Notes: a model not told the origin generated them from the letters alone. A stretch of DNA of 64,000 bases from an uncultured Lachnospiraceae bacterium (GCA_947628225.1 CANQYY010000011.1:17098-81097), one strand, 5' to 3'. Numbered from the stretch's first letter, positions 28,297 to 36,934 are shown. Program-made: numbers and translations.

Positions 28297-29276
28297 TTTT
28301 TCTTGATTTTATGAGTGGCATTTTCTAAATCGTTAGTAAGCTGTTTGCGAAGTAGTTGTTCTTTTCTTTGTTTTGCTTCATCAATTAATATTAGTTCCAC
28401 AGATTGTTTTAGAATGGGAAAGTAGAACTCACACTCATCTTCAGTAAGGGTATGTATTCCAGCACTGGATAAATCATATATTTTTTTGTCTTGCAGTAAT
28501 TCTGGAAGATCACTTTTTAAGTATTGTATCTTTTCATCAAAATGAAGTTGTTTAAAATCATCAATACTTTTATCTCTTTCTTTTTCGTTAAACTTTTGTA
28601 GTATAAGCTTTTCGATTACACGTCGCATATAAACATAGGCAGCGATGCTGTGCCCTTCGTCATGAGTTATAAGTGCTTCTTCATATTCTTTTCTTAATTC
28701 TTTGCTTTTCAAATCTTTAACAAAGCGATTAGTGTAATTTTCATTAAAGTCACGTAAACTGCAATACTGGCCAATTTTAGTGAGAAAAAGTTTATCGTTA
28801 TTAAAAGTTAAGATAAAGCTGGCTTTGTAAATTTCTTGACATATTGGGCAAGAAAAGTATTTATCTATATATTTATGTGATTTACACAAATTATGGATTA
28901 TTTCTTTCATATTAAATTCGGTCAAGTCAACAAAACCTTCCATATCCCAAGCATCTTCGGCATAACTCCAAATGGGTTTATTTAAAAGTTCTTTATCAAG
29001 TGGTTTATAAGATAATACGGACATGGCAAGTGATTTGCTACAATTAGGACATTTACCATATATCGTATACTCATTTGACATAAATTCCATTAAGGTTTTT
29101 ATATCATCTGAATAATGGACATCATATCCAATGGGATACTCTGTACCAAAATCATAGCCATATTGAGTAATAGTTTTATATTCACTCCAATTTATTTCTA
29201 CTTTTTTATATAAATTAGTTTTTAGAATGATATTATTTACAGATATATTTCCCATAGTTTTCTCATAAAAATGCAT
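28281..29276 (-). CDS. Zinc-ribbon/HEPN-like protein at the element left end
   Basis: 331 residues; ATG 29276 has GAGGGGG upstream. Two CxxC pairs (CPNC at 76-79, CPIC at 143-146) suggest one zinc ribbon split by an insertion. The C-terminal half is helical, with the SIAAYVYMRRVIEKLILQKF and SSAGIHTLTEDECEFYFPILKQSVELIL pattern seen in DUF4145/HEPN-like proteins, though the strict R-X4-H motif was not located. The gene lies 12 bp after the XRE gene on the same strand, so it shares its promoter. That is the place where some integrative elements keep the repressor's partner. It is strongly AT-rich. No function is assigned. Confidence 0.55.
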   Translation of the reverse strand: MHFYEKTMGNISVNNIILKTNLYKKVEINWSEYKTITQYGYDFGTEYPIGYDVHYSDDIKTLMEFMSNEYTIYGKCPNCSKSLAMSVLSYKPLDKELLNKPIWSYAEDAWDMEGFVDLTEFNMKEIIHNLCKSHKYIDKYFSCPICQEIYKASFILTFNNDKLFLTKIGQYCSLRDFNENYTNRFVKDLKSKELRKEYEEALITHDEGHSIAAYVYMRRVIEKLILQKFNEKERDKSIDDFKQLHFDEKIQYLKSDLPELLQDKKIYDLSSAGIHTLTEDECEFYFPILKQSVELILIDEAKQRKEQLLRKQLTNDLENATHKIKKNLEAK

Positions 29277-29288
29277 ATAAGTACCCCC

Positions 29289-29831
29289 TCAATTTTCAAT
29301 CTTTACAACTATCCCTTCAGTACCTTTTTTCACAACCATACTGCTATCCATCAAATGTTGCTTTATCTCATCTGCCTTCTCCCGCATGTCAGCAACCTCA
29401 TTCTGGTATTCTTCTTCTGTATCAAATTCATCTCTGGCATCCACCGTTTGCTGAACCAAGTCTCTTGTTCTTGCCCATTTTGCAAGCCTGTCATTGATGA
29501 GCGGATTATTGAATTTTAAGGAAATGGAATCTGGGGCATATTCCCCTTTCTTGTTCTTTTTACCTGTAAACTTTACATCTAACTGCTCGTCCATCTTAAA
29601 AATCAGGGACAGTACATCCGATACCGTTTCAATGTCAAAATCCATAAAAATGTTGATACTGATGCCGAGAGCGTCAGCGATTTTCAGAAGCTGATCTGGT
29701 TTTGGGTTGCGGTCTCCAGCTTCATATTTCCTTATCGTCACTTCGTTTATGCCGCCTGCCAGTTCTCCTAACATCTTTTGGGAGATGCCACGCATTTTGC
29801 GGTAAGTCTTTATTTTTTCTCCAACGGTCAT
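29289..29831 (-). CDS. XRE-family transcriptional regulator (element A repressor)
   Basis: 180 residues from ATG 29831 (TTGGAGGAATT upstream on the minus strand). N-terminal helix-turn-helix (VGEKIKTYRKMRGISQKMLGELAGGINEVTIRKYEAGDRNPK), then a helical, acidic C-terminal region. It is divergent from excisionase and integrase, and the intervening promoter carries GATACA-type palindromes, so it probably represses both directions. The corresponding protein of element B has the same place and size. Confidence 0.88.
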   Translation of the reverse strand: MTVGEKIKTYRKMRGISQKMLGELAGGINEVTIRKYEAGDRNPKPDQLLKIADALGISINIFMDFDIETVSDVLSLIFKMDEQLDVKFTGKKNKKGEYAPDSISLKFNNPLINDRLAKWARTRDLVQQTVDARDEFDTEEEYQNEVADMREKADEIKQHLMDSSMVVKKGTEGIVVKIEN

Positions 29832-30065
29832 TAGAATTCCTCCAACAAATATATTTGACAGATACATTTGTATTGTAACACAGGCAGAGAGAAATGGAAA
29901 CAGAAAAATAACGGATAAGAGCAAAAAGGATAGAAATGACGGAACAGGATGAAATGCAGTAATAAAACAGGATAATAGGAATATTTCAAAGCAGGAATTA
30001 CCCTATAGAAATAGGGACATGAAATGGATTTTGCAAAATGAAAAATAAAAAATTGAAAAATCCTA

Positions 30066-30126
30066 TTGACAGGATACAATTGTATCTGTTATTATATCTG
30101 ATACAGAAAGAGATACAAAAGTATCT
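30066..30126 (+). promoter_or_regulatory. Excisionase-integrase promoter of element A with operators
   Basis: TTGACA (30066-30071), 18-bp spacer, TATTAT (30090-30095). A perfect 14-bp palindrome GATACAATTGTATC (30073-30086) fills the spacer. A second operator, AGATACAAAAGTATCT (30111-30126), lies downstream of the -10. A third, GATACATTTGTATT (29861-29874), lies next to the repressor gene. Binding would shut off xis-int. The 30111 sequence recurs exactly at 46105-46120 near the element's right end. Confidence 0.8.
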
Positions 30127-30148
30127 TAATTGTAGAAAGGGGGAGCTT

Positions 30149-30391
30149 ATGGGGAAAACCAGCCAGATGTTTTTGTCGGTATCGGAAGTGCAGGGGCTGC
30201 TTGGAATGTCAAAGTCGTATTGCTATGAATTGGTGGCGAAGCTCAATGATGAGCTGGAGAAGATGGACAAGATTGTTATTCCCGGCAAAGTACCGACACA
30301 ATTTTTCCTTGAGAAATTTTACGGTATGGAGATTACAGATGAAATGCTGGAAGCAGTGCATTCTTCTTCCGGCAGAAGAAGAGCAGATTAA
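30149..30391 (+). CDS. Excisionase-like helix-turn-helix protein (element A)
   Basis: 80 residues from ATG 30149 (GGGGGAG upstream). A MerR/excisionase-like winged helix: FLSVSEVQGLLGMSKSYCYELVAKLNDELEK followed by a basic-hydrophobic strand (KIVIPGKVPTQFFLEKFYG). Such proteins bend DNA at element ends and set the direction of integrase. It is the first gene after the operator-controlled promoter, 85 bp before the integrase. Confidence 0.78.
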   Translation: MGKTSQMFLSVSEVQGLLGMSKSYCYELVAKLNDELEKMDKIVIPGKVPTQFFLEKFYGMEITDEMLEAVHSSSGRRRAD

Positions 30392-30476
30392 GGGGAAAGA
30401 GAATTAGAAGCAGAAATTTATTATGCCGGGCTGACAGTGTAATGGCTGGCAGTGAGACGGCAGGAAAGGAGAACAA

Positions 30477-31550
30477 ATGAATTTAAGCAAGGATAAGAAG
30501 ACGGGGAAATGGCTGTGCCAGTTTTATTATACTGACTGGCAGGGCAACCGGAAGAAGAAGTTTAAGCGGGGTTTCCGGACAAAATCGGAAGCAGAGGCTT
30601 GGGCGAGGGATTTTCTGCAGCAGCAGGAGAGCAATCTTGAGATGCGGTTTGATAAATTTGTGGAGATTTATCTGGAGGACATGGAGGCGAGACTAAAGGA
30701 AAATACGGTACGCACCAAGCGGTATATTATTGATTTGAAAATTCTCCCGTACTTTGGAAATCGTGCCATTAACGAGATTAAGGCAGCGGATATCCGAAAA
30801 TGGCAGAATGAACTGTTGAAAAAGGGATATTCGGAAACGTATTTGAAAACCATTAACAACCAGTTGTCTGCTATTTTCAATTATGCAGAGCGTTATTACG
30901 ATTTGCAGGGCAGTCCATGCAAGAAAGCAGGGAGCATTGGTAAGAGCAGGGCGGAGGAAATGGATTTCTGGACGAAGGAGGAGTATCTGCAGTTCCTTGA
31001 GGGAGTACGGGACAAGCCCGTATCTTATATGGCATTTCAGCTATTGTACTGGACGGGCGCAAGGATCGGAGAATTAATGGCATTAACTTATAATGACATC
31101 AATTGGGAGCAGAAAACGCTTTCTATCAATAAATCCTATCAGCGGATTCAGGGCAGGGATGTGATAACCACGCCGAAGACACCGAAAAGCAACCGGGTGA
31201 TTACGCTGCCGGATTTTCTGGTGGAGGATTTGCGGGAATACACATCAAAACTTTATGGCATCATGCCGGATGCAAGGATGTTCCAGATTACCAAAAGTTA
31301 TCTAACTGCAGAGATGCTGCGTGGTGTGAAAAAGACGGGAGTGAAAAAAATACGTTTGCACGACCTGCGTCACTCGCACGCCAGTTTGCTTGTGGAGATG
31401 AATTTCTCCATCAAAGAAATCGCTGACCGGCTGGGACATGAGAAAGTGGAAACGACATTGAACACTTATTCCCATTTATATCCCAATAAGCAGGCACAGC
31501 TTGCAGACAGGTTGAATGGGGAATTTCAGAGAAAGGAGCTGGAGATATGA
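30477..31550 (+). CDS. Tyrosine recombinase/integrase (element A)
   Basis: 357 residues. An N-terminal arm-binding domain (1-55, KWLCQFYYTDWQGNRKKKFKRGF), a SAM-like core-binding domain (about 55-150) and a catalytic domain with R196 (GARIGEL), H295/R298 (LHDLRHSH), H321 (LGHEKVE) and nucleophile Y331 (NTYSHLYP). All catalytic residues are present. It probably joins the element's att site to the guaA 3' end. It is similar in layout to the element B integrase. The stop overlaps the next gene (ATGA). Confidence 0.93.
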   Translation: MNLSKDKKTGKWLCQFYYTDWQGNRKKKFKRGFRTKSEAEAWARDFLQQQESNLEMRFDKFVEIYLEDMEARLKENTVRTKRYIIDLKILPYFGNRAINEIKAADIRKWQNELLKKGYSETYLKTINNQLSAIFNYAERYYDLQGSPCKKAGSIGKSRAEEMDFWTKEEYLQFLEGVRDKPVSYMAFQLLYWTGARIGELMALTYNDINWEQKTLSINKSYQRIQGRDVITTPKTPKSNRVITLPDFLVEDLREYTSKLYGIMPDARMFQITKSYLTAEMLRGVKKTGVKKIRLHDLRHSHASLLVEMNFSIKEIADRLGHEKVETTLNTYSHLYPNKQAQLADRLNGEFQRKELEI

Positions 31551-31969
31551 GTGGAGTACACAAAAATCCGACCATCAGTTTCCGTATTACGGAGGCTGAG
31601 AGACGGCAGATTGAAGCAAAAATTATTGCCAGTGGAATGAGCAAGAAAGATTATTTTGCTCGTAGCTGCATTTATAACCGGGTATGTGTGGTAGGCAAAA
31701 AAGAAACGGTGTACCGTCTGGTGGAGGAGCTTCGGGAGATGCAGACTGTCATTCGGGATGTGGCAGAACAGCTACGGCAAGAGGAAACAACATTGACCAA
31801 TGAGGGGCTGCAGGAAATGCAGACGGATTTTACCAATATGCTGCAAGCCATTCTGTGGATGCTGGACGGTGCAAGATATTTGTGGGAGGGAACGAACACT
31901 TATAAAAATCCGCCAGAGATACCATTTGATGAATCAGTGGCTTCTGTAACTGAGGTTATGAAGGAATGA
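31547..31969 (+). CDS. MobC-like mobilisation/ribbon-helix-helix protein
   Basis: 140 residues, start overlapping the integrase stop. The N-terminus (NPTISFRITEAERRQIEAKIIASGMSKKDYF) has the ribbon-helix-helix look of plasmid MobC/NikA accessory proteins. A helical coiled region follows. The gene in the same place in element B (48512) has the same kind of N-terminus. It may bind DNA at the element's transfer or att region. It is distinct from the MobC directly before the relaxase. Confidence 0.6.
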   Translation: MSGVHKNPTISFRITEAERRQIEAKIIASGMSKKDYFARSCIYNRVCVVGKKETVYRLVEELREMQTVIRDVAEQLRQEETTLTNEGLQEMQTDFTNMLQAILWMLDGARYLWEGTNTYKNPPEIPFDESVASVTEVMKE

Positions 31970-32023
31970 ATTGAGGAAGATGATTTAATAAGTATAATAA
32001 TTTGTGCGGAAAGGAAGGTACTT

Positions 32024-32938
32024 ATGTTTTATAACGACAAGAATTTATTACTTTGTGGACTGGATCATGGTTTTTCTACCATGAAAGGCACGCATGTCAT
32101 TTTTGACAATGGGGTGGAACAGTTGGGCGGGGAGGCAACTCTATCCAACAATACCCTTGTTTACAATGGAAAAAATTATAAAGTTGGCGAGGGCAGATTG
32201 CCTATGATGAAAACCAAAACGGAGGATGAGAGTTATTTTTTGCTGACACTGGCAGGGATGGCAAAGGAACTGGATGTGTACCAAAAACAAAGTGCCGATG
32301 TCATTTTGGCGGTGGGGCTTCCGTTTAGCCGTTTTGGGCAGGAGAAACAGGAGTTTCGTGAGTATCTGTTCCGAAAAGGGGAGATTTGTTTTCGGTACAG
32401 TGGCAAAGATTATCGGATTTGTATCAAAGATGTGCTGGTATTTCCGCAGTGCTACGCTGCCATTGCGGACAGGATGCGGATGTACGGTGCAGAGAGTCTG
32501 ATAGTGGATATCGGGAGCAAGACGGTGGATGTAATCCATGTCCAGAAATACGTTCCGGTGGAACGGGAAAGCACCAGTATTCCGGAGGCATTGATTCAAT
32601 GTATGGAAAATATCAAAAGCAGTGTGTATCAGATTTGCAATAAGAAAGTAAGTGAGGATATCATCCGTCAGATGATTGTGGATGGCGATGCCATGATACC
32701 GGAAGATTGCAAGGCGGTTATTAAAGAAGGGGTGCGGAGTTTTGCGAAGGGGATTGAGGCAAAACTGTCAGAGCTGGGATTTGACTTGGAGATGATGCCT
32801 GTTGTGTATGCCGGAGGCGGTGCGATGGTAATGAAACGCTATGGAACAATACGGGGAAATCATGTGCATTATTTGGAGGATATCCGGGCAAATGCCAGAG
32901 GGTATGAGTATCTGGCAAGGCAAAAATGCAAGTTATGA
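32024..32938 (+). CDS. ParM/StbA-like actin-family segregation protein
   Basis: 304 residues. ASKHA ATPase fold: LCGLDHGFSTMKG (phosphate 1), ESLIVDIGSKTVDVI (phosphate 2) and MMPVVYAGGGAMVMK (adenosine). ParM-like proteins polymerise into filaments that push plasmid copies apart. A segregation gene in an integrated element suggests a plasmid-like extrachromosomal stage, or recruitment from a plasmid. The downstream gene looks like its DNA-binding adaptor. Confidence 0.8.
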   Translation: MFYNDKNLLLCGLDHGFSTMKGTHVIFDNGVEQLGGEATLSNNTLVYNGKNYKVGEGRLPMMKTKTEDESYFLLTLAGMAKELDVYQKQSADVILAVGLPFSRFGQEKQEFREYLFRKGEICFRYSGKDYRICIKDVLVFPQCYAAIADRMRMYGAESLIVDIGSKTVDVIHVQKYVPVERESTSIPEALIQCMENIKSSVYQICNKKVSEDIIRQMIVDGDAMIPEDCKAVIKEGVRSFAKGIEAKLSELGFDLEMMPVVYAGGGAMVMKRYGTIRGNHVHYLEDIRANARGYEYLARQKCKL

Positions 32939-32958
32939 CATTTTATGGGTGCCAGGAT

Positions 32959-32992
32959 AGCTTTATGGGAGAGGAATGTTTCCCATAAAGCT
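32959..32992 (+). promoter_or_regulatory. Perfect hairpin between parM-like and parR-like genes
   Basis: AGCTTTATGGGA (32959-32970) and TCCCATAAAGCT (32981-32992) form a 12-bp perfect stem with a 10-nt loop. No T-run follows, so it is not a terminator. It could be a centromere-like site, an mRNA processing site or a translation control. Confidence 0.75.
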
Positions 32993-33037
32993 GGTGTACT
33001 CATTGTTTTATCTGTAATTATGGGAAGGAGCAAACGG

Positions 33038-33562
33038 ATGGTAGGGAAAAAGGAAGTGCAGAAAACGGTTGCTTTTCGGCTGAATATTGCGAAGGAAGAA
33101 GAACGGGAATTGTACCATGCCATTATGAGGCATGGCAGAGGCAGGGAGAATGACATTTACGGGAGTTCCGGTGCCTATGTGAAAGCAGCTCTCAGGCATT
33201 ACCACAGACAGGAAAGCGAACTGGAGTTGCAGGAGCAGTATCAGCAGGAAATGCGGGGATATCTGAAGGAACTGGCAGAGTTGCAGAGGGAAGTATTTCT
33301 GGATGGCTTGTCAGAGCATGATAAAAAACTGGCTGATACAGTGGCGGAGGCAGTGGTGCGTGCAGTTGGAAGTATTAAGGTTTCTGGTATTGGCACGAAT
33401 GAGGGGCAGGGGGATGGAGATTTTGGAAAGCAGCCAGCAGTCAATCTGGCAGAGAATGTGACAGTTGGGGAAACGGAATCACAGCAGGGCATGAGTATGG
33501 AAGAGATTGGGACAGAGGAAGGCCTGCCAGATGAAGCCCTTCTTTATTTGTCAAATCTTTAA
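33038..33562 (+). CDS. ParR-like small DNA-binding partner
   Basis: 174 residues from ATG 33038, where GGAAGGAG lies 7 bases upstream; the longer frame would cross the hairpin. The N-terminus (KEVQKTVAFRLNIAKEEERELYHAIMRHGRGRENDIYGSSGAYVKAALRHY) resembles ribbon-helix-helix adaptor proteins. A charged helix follows, then a Gly/Glu-rich low-complexity tail. ParR proteins link parC DNA to ParM filaments, and the position after the parM-like gene supports this. The call rests on context and the N-terminal pattern. Confidence 0.55.
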   Translation: MVGKKEVQKTVAFRLNIAKEEERELYHAIMRHGRGRENDIYGSSGAYVKAALRHYHRQESELELQEQYQQEMRGYLKELAELQREVFLDGLSEHDKKLADTVAEAVVRAVGSIKVSGIGTNEGQGDGDFGKQPAVNLAENVTVGETESQQGMSMEEIGTEEGLPDEALLYLSNL

Positions 33563-34534
33563 TGAGGGGTGTTATGTAATGTTGGTTTGCAGTATGAATC
33601 AGTAGAGGAAGTGATTGTCAAAGAAAGGAGATATGGGAAAACCTTTATTTTTTGTCTTACAGTATGTTTGACAATGTTGCACAGTTTGTAAAACAGCAGA
33701 AATTAGATAGAATTTGTGTTTAACAAAGTGTGTAACAAAATGGTGGCGTGTTAAACAAGTGCAGTCAGATTTTTTTGTGGGAATTACAATTTACTTTTTC
33801 TAAATGTGGCGGGAGTAGGTCGGTTACTCCGTAGCCGAGTGATTTTTCTCCGGCAATGGACGGGCAGAACATAATCCTCCGGAACGGAGTCTTGCCTTCC
33901 ACCCACCCATCTCCTACGAAAAATCACAAAACCACTATCATCCCCTTGGAGCATTCTGAAGGTTTTTTCGGGGGCGAATGTGGTGAAAGCAACGCTCTTT
34001 CAGAGGCTGCTTTCACCGCATCCACACCCCTCAAAAACCGTTGTAATCGTGGCGGGGATGATAGGCAAGTTTCGCAAAATGGCATGCCATTTTGCATAGG
34101 ATGCACCCTGTCCGGGTACATCCTAAACTTGCAAGGGAGTTCCACTCCCTTTGAACCCTTGGCTAGCTTTCCGAAAATAGAAACTGCGAAACATCCACAG
34201 GAAGTTTCTTCGTTCTATTTTCGGATTCGCTGGGGAATCTACCCACCGCATTATTTTTTTGCACAGGCAGATGTTTCAGGGAGGCATTTTGTAAATTATG
34301 TGGTTTATACCGCTGGCAAATCACTTCGGGGAATGTGCGGACAGCCTTTTTGTAAGTTGCTTTATTAAGGAGAAAATTTGTTAAACACATGCTGGATTTT
34401 TTGAAGAATCATTGTTGGGATTTTTGCCGATTGAGATATTGTTTGCGGTTAATGTTCTTACTGTGATATTGCAGGGTATCCGGTAGCAAGTAACCGTTAT
34501 TTATCATTTGAAAGATTTGAGAAGGAGGATTTTT
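33563..34534 (+). other. Long non-coding region with a chain of stem-loops, candidate oriT/ssDNA origin or ncRNA
   Basis: 33563-33838 holds short repeats (GTGTTTAACAAAGTG near 33715 and GTGTTAAACAAGTG near 33748), possible ParR sites. 33839-34224 is densely paired: GTGATTTTTC/GAAAAATCAC (33839/33918); CTATCATCCCC/GGGGATGATAG (33935/34054) enclosing GGTTTTT and GGGG arms and GGTGAAAGC/GCTTTCACC (33982/34009); GCAAGTTT/AAACTTGC (34065/34125) enclosing a 22-bp palindrome (34074-34095) and GGATG/CATCC; GGGAGT/ACTCCC (34135/34144); CCGAAAATAGAA/TTCTATTTTCGG (34171/34213). The 170-codon open frame across it (33856-34368) follows the hairpins and looks like chance. MobC follows. Confidence 0.7.
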
Positions 34535-34936
34535 ATGCGAAGAAGAAACAAAAACGTATCGGTGCGAATGACGGAGGATGAGTATGCAGCTCTTATGGTG
34601 AGGGTGGCACAATCCAGTCAGACACAGCAGTCTTTTATTATTAACTCTGTGCTGGGGGCAAAGATTTCCGGCAGGGAGGAAGTAAAGGAATTACAAAAGT
34701 TAAACGGACAGTTTGCTGATACCAACAGACAGCTCAGAGGTATGGCAACCAATATCAACCAGATGGCACATGTGGCAAACGGTTACGGACAGATACCGCA
34801 GCAGGCACAACTAGAGAAACTGCACCAAGAAATACAGGAGTTCCGAAAGGAGTGTGATGCCAATTGGCGATTAATAAGACAATCAATAAGTCTACAAAAA
34901 GTCATGGAGCCATGCGGAACTGCATCGAATATGTGA
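34535..34936 (+). CDS. MobC-family relaxosome accessory protein
   Basis: 133 residues from ATG 34535 (GAAGGAGGA upstream). NVSVRMTEDEYAALMVRVAQSSQTQQSFIINSVLG is the MobC/ribbon-helix-helix start, followed by the family helix LNGQFADTNRQLRGMATNINQMAHVANGYGQIP. MobC proteins help the relaxase open oriT. The 3' end overlaps the relaxase start by 73 bp, a common arrangement. Confidence 0.85.
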   Translation: MRRRNKNVSVRMTEDEYAALMVRVAQSSQTQQSFIINSVLGAKISGREEVKELQKLNGQFADTNRQLRGMATNINQMAHVANGYGQIPQQAQLEKLHQEIQEFRKECDANWRLIRQSISLQKVMEPCGTASNM

Positions 34937-36258
34937 CAAGGGTGGATAAAACCAGAGGGGAACTGGTGGAGATTATCGGTCCTTACGAGCCAGATATTAT
35001 CACTTATGATGGGGTATACCAATCCTTTTTGGAAGAAAAGCGGATTTGGGGTAAGGATTCCGGCAGGATGTATGCACACAACATTATTTCATGGCATGAG
35101 GATGAGGCAATTACACCAGAGCAGGCTTTGGAGTTTGGAAAGAAATTTGCGGAACAGTGGTTTGCCGGATTCCAAAGTTTGGTAGGTGTGCATATAGACC
35201 GAAATCATGTGCATTGCCACATTGTAACCAATTCCGTCAGTTTTATAGATGGTCACAAGTTGCATAATACCAAGAAAGATTTGCAGCGTATGAAGGATTT
35301 TACCAACCAGATGTGCGTGGAACGGGGACTTAGTGTGGCACAGAAAGGCAGGGACTTTCATGGAAATGAATTGGAGCAGGGGACTGTCAGTGCATGGAGT
35401 AAAGACAAGTATCATTTAATGCAGAATGAATCCAAGAACAGTTTTGTGGCAGATTGTGGGGTTGCCTGTCTGGATTCTTTGGAAATAAGTTGCAGCAGGG
35501 AAGAATTTATCCGGCATATGGCAGAGAGGGGATGGAATGTGATATGGAAGGATAGCAGGAAACACATCACTTTTCAGAATGCAGAGGGTAAGAAAGTGCG
35601 TGACAGCAATCTTTCCAAGACATTCCACCTTGGTATATCAAAGGAGGCGTTGACGAATGAATTTGAGAGACAGGCGGCAGCCAGAGAGCAAACCGCACGA
35701 TATGAGTGGGAGCTTGCAGATAAACGAGAACAAGAGGACGCAGAATTGGAGCGATACTATCTCGAAGTACAGGATGCTGCTGGAGGAGCAGTCCGAAACG
35801 ATTTGTACACAGAAAGCTACCATCAGCGAGCAGGAGAGGATAATTCGTCGGCAGACATTGGATATCGGGAAACAGAGGAAGAAAATATCGGAGCTGCTAA
35901 GCAGTCTGGAGCAGGGCAGAACCAATCTGACAGAGACAGAAAACAATCTGAGAGAGCAGTACGAGAACGAACTATCCGAGAAAGATTCGCTGATCTTGCA
36001 AGCACAGGATCTGGCACAGGAATGGAAGAAGAAAGTCCAAAAAGCAGAGCAGGATATGAGCCGGATGGAACAGAGCTATTCCTTGCAGATATCCGGTCTC
36101 AAGTCCGAGATTCAGAGTCTCAGCGGCAAAATCGTGAAACTGAATGGTGCAGACGTAGTGCTGCAGGAGAACGAAAGGATAAAGAGGCAGAACGAGGAAT
36201 TGCAGAAGAGCGAGAGGAAAGCCAGAGAGGAAGTGGAGAAAGAGGTCGCTCACGTTAA
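34864..36258 (+). CDS. MOBP-type relaxase/mobilisation nuclease
   Basis: 464 residues from a TTG at 34864, with AAAGGAG at 34846-34852. The relaxase domain (about 1-265) has an N-terminal Tyr region (CIEYVTRVDK) and the metal-binding triad in HIDRNHVHCHIVTNSV (H110, H115, H117). It nicks oriT and stays bound to the 5' end for mobilisation. Residues from about 265 on are Arg/Glu/Gln/Ser-rich low complexity. That part is overprinted, because the same DNA (35657-36258) encodes the coiled coil of the next protein in another frame. Confidence 0.85.
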   Translation: MAINKTINKSTKSHGAMRNCIEYVTRVDKTRGELVEIIGPYEPDIITYDGVYQSFLEEKRIWGKDSGRMYAHNIISWHEDEAITPEQALEFGKKFAEQWFAGFQSLVGVHIDRNHVHCHIVTNSVSFIDGHKLHNTKKDLQRMKDFTNQMCVERGLSVAQKGRDFHGNELEQGTVSAWSKDKYHLMQNESKNSFVADCGVACLDSLEISCSREEFIRHMAERGWNVIWKDSRKHITFQNAEGKKVRDSNLSKTFHLGISKEALTNEFERQAAAREQTARYEWELADKREQEDAELERYYLEVQDAAGGAVRNDLYTESYHQRAGEDNSSADIGYRETEEENIGAAKQSGAGQNQSDRDRKQSERAVRERTIRERFADLASTGSGTGMEEESPKSRAGYEPDGTELFLADIRSQVRDSESQRQNRETEWCRRSAAGERKDKEAERGIAEEREESQRGSGERGRSR

Positions 36259-36934
36259 ATCAGAGTATTGCCTGAAAGAGCAGGAGCTAGAACGATTGAT
36301 TGCAGATGCGGAACAAGAAAAGCAGAGAGCATTGAGTGTGCAGTCTGTGGTACAGAGATTAACGGACCAGAAAGCGAAGCGGTTGACGGAAGATACCCGA
36401 AGGAGGTGGCAGATTTGGTATCAGACGAAAAAGGCGGCAATGCAGGGGTATGTGGGTATATTGACTTTGATATGTTTTGTGACAACGGGGCTGTCGATTA
36501 TCCGGAAAAAAGTGTTCTGTAAGGATGTCATTGAATTTTTTCGAGAATTAGGGAAAGGAATTTATGTGTTTGCGGTTCGTATCCATACTACTATTTTATC
36601 AATAGCAGCGGTAACAGAGAATGTGCCAAATGATATGGCAGCGGTTATTCTGAAATGGGGTATGGTGGTATTGTTATGGGCGATACCAGCAGCATTGATA
36701 GGACTTGGAATATATAAGTTTTGGGAGAAGTATGGGGAAGATATCCGTAGAGGGATTGATGTATGGAACTGTTCCATAGGGGTGGTTGCCTTGACAGGAC
36801 TGGTGTATTTCGGGGATTATGTGAAAGAGATTGTGTCTATCAATCTTTTTGGAATGTGGCTTTTGGTGGATATTTTGCTGATACTGGCGGGCTGGTATAT
36901 GTGGGGATGCAAAAAATACAGGGGATTATGCTGA
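35657..36934 (+). CDS. Coiled-coil membrane protein overlapping the relaxase gene (DUF6040-like?)
   Basis: 425 residues. ATG 35657 has AAGGAGG at 35641-35647, inside the relaxase gene, which supports separate translation. Residues 30-245 form a long heptad-patterned coiled coil. Then come about five hydrophobic segments (near 264-281, 303-320, 334-352, 372-385, 398-417). The first 200 codons share DNA with the relaxase tail in another frame. I recall similar proteins after Firmicutes relaxases under DUF6040 but cannot confirm it. It may tether the relaxosome to the membrane or to helper secretion machinery (inference). Confidence 0.75.
   Translation: MNLRDRRQPESKPHDMSGSLQINENKRTQNWSDTISKYRMLLEEQSETICTQKATISEQERIIRRQTLDIGKQRKKISELLSSLEQGRTNLTETENNLREQYENELSEKDSLILQAQDLAQEWKKKVQKAEQDMSRMEQSYSLQISGLKSEIQSLSGKIVKLNGADVVLQENERIKRQNEELQKSERKAREEVEKEVAHVKSEYCLKEQELERLIADAEQEKQRALSVQSVVQRLTDQKAKRLTEDTRRRWQIWYQTKKAAMQGYVGILTLICFVTTGLSIIRKKVFCKDVIEFFRELGKGIYVFAVRIHTTILSIAAVTENVPNDMAAVILKWGMVVLLWAIPAALIGLGIYKFWEKYGEDIRRGIDVWNCSIGVVALTGLVYFGDYVKEIVSINLFGMWLLVDILLILAGWYMWGCKKYRGLC

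Noticed and set aside
33856..34368. 170-codon open frame in the structured region
   Set aside because: The hairpins explain the sequence, there is no ribosome binding site, and the translation shows no domain pattern.
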